Made by a program: the position numbers and the translations under genes
Assembly: GCF_025628965.1 (NCBI RefSeq)
Contig: NZ_JAOTEN010000001.1
Location: forward strand, 620,001-684,000
Source of the DNA: Chryseobacterium gilvum
GTDB lineage: Bacteria > Bacteroidota > Bacteroidia > Flavobacteriales > Weeksellaceae
Reading direction: 5' to 3'
Length of the DNA: 64,000 nt
The notes under the pieces: generated by a model
Databases searched by the model: none
What the model saw: only the letters and a program-made list of their open reading frames with translations
Told to the model about the DNA's origin: nothing
Part shown: positions 16,184 through 22,721 of the stretch, in pieces
Layout of the letters: each line of letters opens with the position of its first letter
How positions within the stretch are numbered: the first letter of the stretch is position 1

Positions 16184-16702
16184 ATGAAAAAAACGGCATT
16201 ACTTTTTACCTTCATGCTGCTTGTATTGGGTTTTACCACAATCTCGGCCCAGGCAAAATTGGCTAAAGAAAAAGTTGAAATCGGTAAAATGCTGGATGGC
16301 TTTAATGCGGCAGCGGCAAAATCAGATTTTGCCACCTACTTTAATTATTTTGCTGACGAATCTACATTTATAGGCACAGATGCCACAGAAGTCTGGAACA
16401 AAAAAGAATTCATGGTTTGGGCAAAACCCTATTTCGATAAAAAGAAAACCTGGAACTTCACTTCTCTGAAAAGAAATGTCTTTTTCAGCAAAGATGGAAA
16501 ACTGGCCTGGTTTGATGAATTATTGGATACCCAAATGAAAATCTGCCGTGGTTCCGGAGTGGTCGAAAAAATAAACGGAACCTGGAAGGTGAGGCAATAT
16601 GTTCTTTCAGTAACCGTTCCGAATGACGTCGTAGATAAGGTAGTTGCTGAAAAAACAGCTATTGAAGATCTCTTGATACAAAAATTAAAAACACAAAAAT
16701 AA
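16184..16702 (+). CDS. Secreted NTF2-like (DUF4440/SnoaL-type) protein
   Basis: This 172-aa protein has a signal peptide (MKKTALLFTFMLLVLGFTTISAQA) and one NTF2-like cone domain. Typical pieces are MLDGFNAAAAKSDFATYFNYFADESTFIGTD at the start, a VWNKKEF helix and the C-terminal WKVRQYVLSVTVPND strand. Members of this fold bind small molecules or serve as enzymes, and no catalytic set can be assigned here. It lies between the amylase and the sugar transporter, one nt before the transporter ATG, so it is co-expressed with sugar uptake. Its role in the locus is unknown. A periplasmic sugar-handling accessory is only a guess. Confidence 0.8.
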   Translation: MKKTALLFTFMLLVLGFTTISAQAKLAKEKVEIGKMLDGFNAAAAKSDFATYFNYFADESTFIGTDATEVWNKKEFMVWAKPYFDKKKTWNFTSLKRNVFFSKDGKLAWFDELLDTQMKICRGSGVVEKINGTWKVRQYVLSVTVPNDVVDKVVAEKTAIEDLLIQKLKTQK

Positions 16703-16703
16703 A

Positions 16704-18104
16704 ATGAATTCTCACAGTACTTTTTCAAAAAAGATAAAACCAAATCTATCCATGACTCAGATTATCAATATGAGCATGGGTTTTCTGGGAATCCAAATGG
16801 CTTTCGGTTTACAAAACGGAAACGCAAGCAGGATCTTGGCCAATTTCGGAGCAGACGTTCATGAATTGTCATGGTTTTGGCTGGTTGCACCCATCACCGG
16901 ACTCATTGTTCAGCCCATTATCGGTCACATGGGAGATAATACGTGGAGCCCGCTCGGAAGAAGAAAACCGTATTTTTTAATCGGCGCTGTTCTATGCGCA
17001 ATCGGTTTGGTAATGTTGCCTAATGCAGCTTCAGCAACACAGATGATGGCGGCAAATGTTCTTGTTTTAGCAGTGATATTTTTAGCCATGATGGATGCTT
17101 CTATAAATGTCGCTATGGAACCCTTTCGCGCATTGGTGGGAGACATGCTTCCGAAACATCAGGCAACGATAGGTTTTTCCGTTCAGACGATTCTGATCGG
17201 AATCGGTGCGGTAATCGGCTCCGAATTACCCAACTGGCTTACGAAAATGGGAATTTCAAATGCTGCCCCGGAAGGTTTTGTGGCAGATAATGTGATTTAC
17301 GCTTTTTATATCGGTGCAGCAGTCTTGATTATATCTATTGTATATACTATGATCACCACTAAAGAATATTCACCGGAAGAATTTGCATCCTTTGAAGGCG
17401 GAAAACCTATTGTAAAAAATGAATCAAAATTCTCAGATATTTTTAAAGATTTCAAGAATGCACCAATACAGATGAAGAAATTAGGAATTGTGCAGTTCTT
17501 TTCCTGGTTTGCCTTATTTACAATGTGGGTTTTTACAACAAGTGCATTGGCCACTCATCATTTCGGGCTGTCTGCTGACGATACACATTCTGTGCAGTTT
17601 AATAAAGCAGGCGATTTGACGGGGCATTTATTTGGAAGATATAATCTGTACGCGATTTTCTTTGCTTTTGCCTTAACTCCAATAGCCAAATTTATAGGGA
17701 AAAAACAGACGCATGCATTGGCTTTGGTTTGCGGTGGCTTTGGTTTGATTTCGATGTATTTTATTAAAGATGTCAATAATCTTTGGATTTCTATGGTAGG
17801 GTTAGGTTTTGCCTGGGCAAGTATTTTAGCAATGCCTTATGCAATGCTTATCGATACGATTCCGCAAAGAAAAATGGGCGTTTATATGGGTATTTTTAAT
17901 TTTTTCATTGTGATTCCACAAATCCTCAACGGGCTTTTTGGAGGCCCTATCGTAAGTGGCATGTTTGGAAAACAGGCAATGGATTATGTCGTTGTGGGAG
18001 GAGTCTGTATGCTGATTGCAGCGGTTTTAACGATGATTTTTGTTAAATCTCATCCTGAAACGCCTGAAGAAATCAAAGAAGAAATTCAGCAGGTGCATTT
18101 TTAA
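16704..18104 (+). CDS. MFS sugar transporter (SLC45-like, maltose/glucose uptake)
   Basis: This 466-aa inner-membrane protein has 12 predicted helices. Family signs are MGFLGIQMAFGLQNGNASRI in helix 1 and the conserved loop GHMGDNTWSPLGRRKPYFLIG (MFS motif A, residues about 75-95). This form is seen in the SLC45/plant sucrose transporter-like branch found in Bacteroidota starch loci. A longer loop near residue 270-300 (HHFGLSADDTHSVQFNKAGD) is typical of that branch. It would import maltose or glucose released in the periplasm, in symport with protons. It directly follows the NTF2-like gene and closes the locus; a hairpin follows at 18128. Confidence 0.88.
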   Translation: MNSHSTFSKKIKPNLSMTQIINMSMGFLGIQMAFGLQNGNASRILANFGADVHELSWFWLVAPITGLIVQPIIGHMGDNTWSPLGRRKPYFLIGAVLCAIGLVMLPNAASATQMMAANVLVLAVIFLAMMDASINVAMEPFRALVGDMLPKHQATIGFSVQTILIGIGAVIGSELPNWLTKMGISNAAPEGFVADNVIYAFYIGAAVLIISIVYTMITTKEYSPEEFASFEGGKPIVKNESKFSDIFKDFKNAPIQMKKLGIVQFFSWFALFTMWVFTTSALATHHFGLSADDTHSVQFNKAGDLTGHLFGRYNLYAIFFAFALTPIAKFIGKKQTHALALVCGGFGLISMYFIKDVNNLWISMVGLGFAWASILAMPYAMLIDTIPQRKMGVYMGIFNFFIVIPQILNGLFGGPIVSGMFGKQAMDYVVVGGVCMLIAAVLTMIFVKSHPETPEEIKEEIQQVHF

Positions 18105-18127
18105 ACAATATAATGTTATAAGAATCA

Positions 18128-18160
18128 ACAAAAGCAGGGAGTAAGCCTGCTTTTGTTATT
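18128..18160. terminator. Bidirectional terminator between the MFS transporter and azoR
   Basis: ACAAAAGCAGG / CCTGCTTTTGT is a perfect 11-bp stem with a 7-nt loop and a T-rich exit, between convergent genes. Confidence 0.75.
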
Positions 18161-18179
18161 AAAATGTAATTAAATAATG

Positions 18180-18776
18180 CTACACCAATGCTTCAATTTC
18201 AGAAACTGTTTTAGAAAAATTTTCTTCTTTCATCTGAGGGATCATTGTTCCCTGGATTTTAAAAACTTCTACATCAGTAATCCCGATAAACCCGAATAGT
18301 GTTCTCAGATAAAATTCCATATTTTCAATAAGCCCGTTTTCATAAACGCCACCGATTGAAAAATTTAAATACAGTTTTTTGTTCTTAATTAAACCTTTTG
18401 GGGTGCCGTCCGCAAAAGAAAAAGTTTTACCGGCAACCGAAATACTGTCGATCCATGATTTTAGCGTTGACGGAAAAGTAAAATTATAAAAAGGAACTCC
18501 AATTACGATAATATCTGCTTCTTGAAGTTCTCTTAAAGACTGATCAGAATATTGAGAAGCCATTTTCTGTACGTCATTTTTCTCATCGTCGGCCATTCTT
18601 GAAGCGGTAAAATGTTCAATTTCAAGATGAGGGATAGGATCAGCCGCAAGATCGCGCACTACCACTTTGCTATCGGGATCTTTTTCCAGTAGCTGATCAA
18701 TAACACGCTGAGAAAGTTGGTTGCTGATAGAGTTTTCTCCGCTGATGCTGGTTTTGATATTTAAAATATTTGCCAT
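18180..18776 (-). CDS. azoR: FMN-dependent NADH-azoreductase
   Basis: This 198-aa cytoplasmic flavodoxin-fold quinone/azo reductase makes two-electron reductions that detoxify quinones. Seen are the N-terminal strand and phosphate loop (ILNIKTSISGENSISNQLS), the catalytic-face motif VPFYNFTFPSTLKSWIDSI with F-x-F/P-S-x-L-K typical of AzoR/AcpD, and the C-terminal FGFIGITDVEVFKIQG. It is divergent from an HxlR-type regulator gene. The shared region contains a TACT-N6-AGTA operator that overlaps the likely azoR promoter, so it is probably derepressed by quinones or other electrophiles. Confidence 0.93.
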   Translation of the reverse strand: MANILNIKTSISGENSISNQLSQRVIDQLLEKDPDSKVVVRDLAADPIPHLEIEHFTASRMADDEKNDVQKMASQYSDQSLRELQEADIIVIGVPFYNFTFPSTLKSWIDSISVAGKTFSFADGTPKGLIKNKKLYLNFSIGGVYENGLIENMEFYLRTLFGFIGITDVEVFKIQGTMIPQMKEENFSKTVSEIEALV

Positions 18777-18808
18777 GTGTTTACAATTTTTTTTGTTTTT
18801 ATTTCTGA

Positions 18809-18839
18809 CAAAATTATTGTAATTTTACTTTCCAAAGTA
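18809..18839. promoter_or_regulatory. azoR/hxlR divergent control region with YodB-type operator
   Basis: On the minus strand a -7 box TAATTTTG (complement at 18809-18816) points at azoR, with a possible TTTG at 18833-18836. The palindrome TACTTTCCAAAGTA (18826-18839) fits the TACT-N6-AGTA operator known for B. subtilis YodB/CatR and covers that -33 element. A second inverted repeat, AAAATTA-TTG-TAATTTT (18810-18826), sits next to it. A wider ACTTTCC/GGAAAGT pair spans 18827-18861. Confidence 0.65.
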
Positions 18840-18867
18840 TAGCAGTTACCTAAAGGAAAGTGAAAAA

Positions 18868-19239
18868 ATGGAAAAGAAACACAATCACAAAGAATGTTCG
18901 CAGATTTTAATGCCTGTACGTGATACTTTAGATGTTATCAGCGGAAAATGGAAACTGCAGATTATTATTTCCCTAAACCATGGAAACCGCCGTTTTACGG
19001 AAATTGAAAGGAGTATTCCTAAGCTGACCTCAAAAGTTTTAGCCAAAGAATTAAAAGAACTGGAACAAAATGGCTTGGTAGAAAGAATAGTGAAAGATAC
19101 GTATCCCGTGAGTATAGAATATTTCCCTACGGAACATACAAAAACACTTCATGCCGTTGTAGAATCTTTGAAGGATTGGGGAGAAAATCACCGGAAGCAT
19201 ATTTTTGGAAGCCCTTCCGAAGTTAAAAAAGAGGAATAG
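18868..19239 (+). CDS. HxlR-family regulator, YodB-like
   Basis: This 123-aa winged-helix DNA-binding protein has the HxlR core: TLDVISGKWKLQIIISL, then RRFTEIERSIP, the recognition region KLTSKVLAKELKELEQNGLVER and the wing EYFPTEHTK. Its single Cys at position 10 sits in the N-terminal arm at the place of the redox-active Cys6 of YodB. That supports a quinone or thiol-stress sensor that leaves DNA when its Cys is modified. The gene is divergent from azoR with the TACT-N6-AGTA palindrome between them. It probably represses azoR and itself, and perhaps the pirin/FMN-reductase pair downstream. Sensor chemistry is inferred. Confidence 0.85.
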   Translation: MEKKHNHKECSQILMPVRDTLDVISGKWKLQIIISLNHGNRRFTEIERSIPKLTSKVLAKELKELEQNGLVERIVKDTYPVSIEYFPTEHTKTLHAVVESLKDWGENHRKHIFGSPSEVKKEE

Positions 19240-19327
19240 TTTTATTGCATTATTAAAAAGTTGAAAAGAGCCTCTTTTCCTTCCGCTTTTCTTACCTTAC
19301 ATCAACATTTTCTGGATCTTTGCAGCG

Positions 19328-19335
19328 TACATTTG
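19328..19335 (+). promoter_or_regulatory. -7 promoter element TACATTTG for the pirin gene
   Basis: A TAnnTTTG match lies 19 nt before the pirin start codon, inside the small palindrome GTACATTTGTAC. No -33 TTTG is evident. A short hairpin AAAAGAG/CTCTTTT at about 19264 may end hxlR transcription. Confidence 0.45.
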
Positions 19336-19354
19336 TACCATAAATTATTACATT

Positions 19355-20083
19355 ATGAAAACAGTATATCACAAAGCAGATTCCAGAGGCCATGCAGACC
19401 ACGGATGGTTAAATAGCTATCATACCTTCAGTTTTGCAGGGTATCAAAACAGAGAAAGATCCAATTTCGGAGTATTGAGAGTATTGAATGATGATACCGT
19501 TTCACAGGGAATGGGATTTGGCACGCATCCTCATAAAGATATGGAAATCATTTCGATTCCGCTGGAAGGAAATCTGGAACACAAAGATTCTATAGGAACT
19601 ACTGCCGTGATCAAAAAAGGAGAGATACAGGTAATGAGTGCAGGAACAGGCGTAATGCATAGCGAATACAACCAAAATAAAGAAGAGGCTGTAAAATTTT
19701 TACAGATCTGGGTTTTCCCAAGAGAAATAGGTGTTGAGCCGAGATATGATCAGAAAAGTATTAAGGAAGGAGAGAAAATCAATGGTTTTCAGCAGATCTT
19801 ATCTCCCAATAAAAATGACGACGGCGTGTGGATTCATCAGGATGCCTGGTTCAACCTGGCCAATTTTACAAAAGGAAACGGCAAAAATTATACAATAAAT
19901 AAAAAAGGAAATGGGGTTTATGCTTTTGTTTTAAAAGGAAGTGCAAAAGTAGGAGACCGGATTTTAAATGAAAAAGATGGTTTGGGAATCTGGGACACAC
20001 AGAGCTTTAATATCGAAGCGGTAGAAGATACCGAAATTCTTCTGATGGAAGTACCCATGGATTTACCGGATTATTTAAAATAA
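19355..20083 (+). CDS. Pirin family protein
   Basis: This 242-aa bicupin protein has the pirin N-terminal signature (ADHGWLNSYHTFSFAGY, FGVLRVLNDDTV) and the metal-binding cupin residues H-x-H...H...E in FGTHPHKDMEIISIPLEG and EYNQNKEE. Bacterial pirins of the YhhW type can oxidise quercetin or similar flavonoids and respond to redox stress. The gene is followed after 24 nt by an FMN reductase and preceded by the HxlR/azoR pair, which fits an electrophile-defence group. The actual substrate is not shown by the sequence. Confidence 0.9.
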   Translation: MKTVYHKADSRGHADHGWLNSYHTFSFAGYQNRERSNFGVLRVLNDDTVSQGMGFGTHPHKDMEIISIPLEGNLEHKDSIGTTAVIKKGEIQVMSAGTGVMHSEYNQNKEEAVKFLQIWVFPREIGVEPRYDQKSIKEGEKINGFQQILSPNKNDDGVWIHQDAWFNLANFTKGNGKNYTINKKGNGVYAFVLKGSAKVGDRILNEKDGLGIWDTQSFNIEAVEDTEILLMEVPMDLPDYLK

Positions 20084-20107
20084 TTAAACATAAAGATTTA
20101 TATTCAA

Positions 20108-20659
20108 ATGAAAATTTTAGCAATTGCAGGAAGTAATTCCGATACCTCAATCAATAAACAGCTGGTAACCTACGCAGCATCATTATTTGAAAATGCAGAA
20201 GTAGAGGTAGTAGACATGAATGATTTTGAGATGCCGATCTATAAGCATCAGAGAGAAGTGGAAAGTGGAGTTCCGCAACAGGCAAAAGACCTTGCTGCAA
20301 AAATCGACAGTGCAGATATTCTTCTTATCTCCTTATCCGAGCATAACGGAACATATACAACTGCTTTTAAAAACGTTTTCGACTGGACTTCAAGAATCAA
20401 ACAAAGAGCAGTCTGGAACGAAAAACCAATGCTATTAATGGCTACTGCTCCGGGTGCAAGAGGAGGTTTGGGCGTGCTTGAAGCGGCGGAAAAGCGTTTT
20501 CCTTTACACGGAGGAAATATTGTTGCTACTTTTACGCTTCCATTTTTTAACGACAATTTCGATAAAGAGGCACAGAAAATATCTAACTCCGAAAAAGACA
20601 GCGAGTTAAGAGAAAAAATAAATAAAATTTCCGCGGTCGAGACAATCTTAGAAAAATAG
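20108..20659 (+). CDS. NAD(P)H-dependent FMN reductase
   Basis: This 183-aa flavodoxin-like protein has the FMN phosphate loop AIAGSNSDTSINKQL at residues 4-18, the segment ADILLISLSEHNGTYTTAFKNVFDW and the later APGARGGLGVLEAAEKRFPLHGG. This set matches the NADPH-dependent FMN reductase family (ArsH/YhdA/chromate-quinone reductase group). In the usual PEYN(G/H)S motif the first residues are replaced by SEHNGT. It lies 24 nt after the pirin gene and probably shares its transcript, supplying reduced flavin or reducing quinones. Confidence 0.88.
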   Translation: MKILAIAGSNSDTSINKQLVTYAASLFENAEVEVVDMNDFEMPIYKHQREVESGVPQQAKDLAAKIDSADILLISLSEHNGTYTTAFKNVFDWTSRIKQRAVWNEKPMLLMATAPGARGGLGVLEAAEKRFPLHGGNIVATFTLPFFNDNFDKEAQKISNSEKDSELREKINKISAVETILEK

Positions 20660-20661
20660 AA

Positions 20662-20692
20662 TTTGAATATTAACTTAAAATTAATATCTTTG
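20662..20692 (+). promoter_or_regulatory. Promoter of the purine leader: TTTG-N19-TATCTTTG
   Basis: A full Bacteroidota promoter: -33 TTTG at 20662-20665 and -7 TATCTTTG at 20685-20692 with 19-bp spacing. It predicts a transcript start near 20699, about 195 nt before the purM start codon. Confidence 0.8.
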
Positions 20693-20706
20693 CAAAAAGA
20701 AAAAAG

Positions 20707-20781
20707 ATGAAGATTCAGTCCACTTTTAAAGAATGTTTTTCAAAATACGGAAAAACTGTGGACTCTGAAACTCTGAGATAA
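20707..20781 (+). CDS. Possible 24-aa leader peptide
   Basis: ATG at 20707, eight nt after the predicted transcript start, opens a 24-codon frame (MKIQSTFKECFSKYGKTVDS, then ETLR) that stops seven nt before the terminator stem. The position is right for a leader peptide controlling attenuation. There is no run of one amino acid, so a classical codon-counting role is not obvious. Translation would cover the upstream hairpin. It may be chance. Confidence 0.3.
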   Translation: MKIQSTFKECFSKYGKTVDSETLR

Positions 20782-20787
20782 ACAGCC

Positions 20788-20820
20788 AGCCGATAATCTA
20801 ACAAGATTGTCGGCTTTTTT
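20788..20820 (+). terminator. Intrinsic terminator in the purM leader (attenuator)
   Basis: AGCCGATAATCT / AGATTGTCGGCT (12 bp with one G-T pair, loop AACA) is followed by six T. It lies between a complete promoter and purM and has no gene to end upstream except the possible leader peptide. Premature termination is its likely job. Confidence 0.85.
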
Positions 20821-20894
20821 ATTGTATTAAATCGATAAGTCATACAGTTCATCATATCAGGTAAATCTGAAATTGAGCAAAATCTAAATAAAAA

Positions 20895-21887
20895 ATGAGC
20901 AATACGTATAAATCTGCGGGAGTAGACAAAGAAGAAGGATACAAAACCGTTGATAAAATTAAAAAAGCCGTCGGCGAAACGCATAATGCCAATGTATTAA
21001 ATCACTTGGGAAGTTTCGGCGCATTTTATGAAATCGGAGGATACAAAAATCCTGTTCTGGTTTCCGGAACAGACGGCGTAGGTACAAAGCTGAAAGTAGC
21101 TTTAGATTCTAAAAGATACGATTCTATCGGGGTAGACTGTTTTGCGATGTGTGCCAATGATATTTTGTGTCACGGTGCAAAACCGCTCTTCTTTTTAGAT
21201 TATCTGGCTTGTGGAAAGCTCGATTCTGAAATCGCCGCCGAAATCGTTTTAGGCATGGTAAAAGCCTGTAAAGACAACAATTGCGCATTAATTGGCGGTG
21301 AAACTGCCGAAATGCCGGGAATGTATCAACCGGGAGATTATGATGTGGCCGGTTTCTGCGTAGGAATTGTAGAAAAAGATCAGATTATTGACGGAACCAA
21401 AATAAAGACAGGAGACAAAATTATCGCATTGCCAAGCTCGGGTTTTCATTCCAACGGGTTTTCTCTGGTACGTAAAATATTTTCTGATTTTGAAGAAGAG
21501 TTTGAGGGGAAACCTTTATATGAAACCCTTCTGGTTCCGACGAGATTGTACTATAAAGATATTCACAAAGTGATTGAAGAAGTGCAGGTTTCAGGAATTG
21601 CCCATATCACAGGCGGTGGTTTGTACGAAAATATTCCGAGAATCATAGGGGAAGGATTATGTGCTTCAATTGACGCGACAAAAATTAAAATCCCGAGCAT
21701 CATGCTTGAATTGGAAAAAAGAGGTGAGATTGCACGTGAAGAAATGTTCGGAACCTTCAATATGGGAGTAGGAATGATCGTGGTAGTCGATCCTGCTCAC
21801 GCAGAAAAAGTACTTCACTTATTAGATGATGCATATGAAATCGGGGAAATCACCGAAGGTAGTGAAAAAATTGATTTAAAGTTTTAG
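20895..21887 (+). CDS. purM: Phosphoribosylformylglycinamidine cyclo-ligase (AIR synthetase)
   Basis: This 330-aa cytoplasmic enzyme closes the imidazole ring, turning FGAM and ATP into AIR. PurM-family motifs are complete: LVSGTDGVGTKLKVAL near residue 56, MCANDILCHGAKPLFFLDY, GGETAEMPGMYQPGDYDVAGF near residue 135, and the C-terminal ITGGGLYENIPRI and EEMFGTFNMGVGM. It is the first gene of the purine block and lies 75 nt past the leader terminator, so its expression depends on readthrough. A GC-rich intergenic repeat separates it from purN. Confidence 0.97.
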   Translation: MSNTYKSAGVDKEEGYKTVDKIKKAVGETHNANVLNHLGSFGAFYEIGGYKNPVLVSGTDGVGTKLKVALDSKRYDSIGVDCFAMCANDILCHGAKPLFFLDYLACGKLDSEIAAEIVLGMVKACKDNNCALIGGETAEMPGMYQPGDYDVAGFCVGIVEKDQIIDGTKIKTGDKIIALPSSGFHSNGFSLVRKIFSDFEEEFEGKPLYETLLVPTRLYYKDIHKVIEEVQVSGIAHITGGGLYENIPRIIGEGLCASIDATKIKIPSIMLELEKRGEIAREEMFGTFNMGVGMIVVVDPAHAEKVLHLLDDAYEIGEITEGSEKIDLKF

Positions 21888-21893
21888 AAGCTT

Positions 21894-21979
21894 AATCCCG
21901 CTTTCCGCTATATCTTTTTTGTCACGGCCTCCGCTTCGCTCCGGCCGCGCCAAAAAAGGATGCCGCTGCAATCGGGGCT
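21894..21979. repeat. GC-rich dispersed intergenic repeat between purM and purN
   Basis: An imperfect long hairpin: outer ATCCCG...CGGGG arms, TTTTTTG (21914-21921 region) facing CAAAAAA, and a GC-rich tip with GGCC...GGCC around CTTCGC. The composition contrasts strongly with its AT-rich surroundings. It resembles the REP-like sequence (CCCGATTGCAGCGGCATCC ... AAAGCGGGA) found between genes across Flavobacteriia. It may stabilise or end the purM message. Family identity is from memory. Confidence 0.65.
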
Positions 21980-22010
21980 ATAAAAACAGTTGTTTTATCA
22001 GAGTTTGTTA

Positions 22011-22574
22011 ATGAAAAATATAGTCATTTTAGTTTCGGGTTCGGGAACCAATCTTCAGAGAATCATTGATACCATTGAGAGTGGAGAGATTGAAGATGCG
22101 AAAATATCTTTAGTAGTTGCAGACAGGGCCTGTTACGGATTAGAAAGAGCAAAAAACCACAACATCGAAAACATGCTGATTCCGAGAGGGAAAAACTTCA
22201 GCGCCGAGTTGGGCAAAATGATCCCTGAAAATACAGATTTAATTGTATTGGCAGGATTTTTATCAATTTTAAAACAAGAGTTTTGTGAAAAATGGAGTGG
22301 TAAAATCATCAATATCCACCCGGCTTTGCTTCCAAAATTCGGCGGAAAGGGAATGTGGGGAATGAATGTGCACCACGCGGTAATTGCAGCAAAGGAAAAG
22401 CAAAGCGGTGCTACCGTACATTTTGTGACTTCGGGAATTGATGAAGGAGCCATTATTCTTCAAAAAAGTTTTGAAGTAACAGAAAATGATACTCCGGAAA
22501 CCTTAGCCGAAAAAGTACATCATATAGAATACGAGATCTTTCCGATAGCTATAAATCAAGTGTTAGGAAACTGA
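22011..22574 (+). CDS. purN: Phosphoribosylglycinamide formyltransferase
   Basis: This 187-aa enzyme transfers a formyl group from 10-formyl-THF to GAR. ATG 22011 is chosen because MKNIVILVSGSGTNLQRI is the normal N-terminus; an upstream TTG would add seven unlikely residues. The catalytic Asn-His-Asp set is visible: NIHPALLPKFGGKGMWG near residue 101, H in VHFVTSGIDEGAIILQ and its Asp. It is the folate-dependent PurN, not PurT. It follows purM after the dispersed repeat. Confidence 0.96.
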   Translation: MKNIVILVSGSGTNLQRIIDTIESGEIEDAKISLVVADRACYGLERAKNHNIENMLIPRGKNFSAELGKMIPENTDLIVLAGFLSILKQEFCEKWSGKIINIHPALLPKFGGKGMWGMNVHHAVIAAKEKQSGATVHFVTSGIDEGAIILQKSFEVTENDTPETLAEKVHHIEYEIFPIAINQVLGN

Positions 22575-22670
22575 TTGTTCTTTCTGCGTGAAGTATGATA
22601 AAATACACTATATTTTAATTATTTCGAATAAATTAAAAATCTAAATAAAAATAAAGAATCGGGGGTGAAA

Positions 22671-22698
22671 GAACCGGTTCACAGTTTGAAATAACTGT
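22671..22698 (+). promoter_or_regulatory. Two small palindromes in the purH 5' region
   Basis: GAACCGGTTC (22671-22680, perfect palindrome) is followed at once by ACAGTT-TGAAAT-AACTGT (22681-22698). They sit 24-51 nt before the purH start codon in an otherwise AT-rich gap. They could be an operator or RNA hairpins over the ribosome-binding region. No known factor can be named. Confidence 0.35.
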
Positions 22699-22721
22699 AA
22701 AAAGTAAAAATCGAAAGTAAA

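Larger units (their letters stand above)
20699..20821 (+). ncRNA. Structured leader with attenuator upstream of purM
   Basis: From the predicted start near 20699 the RNA folds first into a long hairpin: AGTCCAC (20717-20723) pairs with GTGGACT (20758-20764), and inside it GTTTTTC (20735-20741) pairs with GAAAAAC (20750-20756). An 11-nt bulge lies on the 5' side and one nt on the 3' side. A linker follows, with the direct repeat ACTCTGA/ACTCTGA, and then the terminator at 20788-20820. The layout of aptamer-like hairpin, linker and terminator before a biosynthetic gene is that of a riboswitch or attenuator. The sequence does not match purine, PRPP, TPP or SAM riboswitch cores that I know. It also holds a 24-codon ORF, so a leader-peptide mechanism is possible. 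Confidence 0.6.

Noticed and set aside
20662..20895. Known purine riboswitch or TPP box (from the CTCTGAGA word)
   Set aside because: None of the other conserved core segments of those classes is present around it.
22133..22453. 106-aa minus-strand ORF inside purN
   Set aside because: Antisense to the conserved catalytic region of purN; a shadow ORF.
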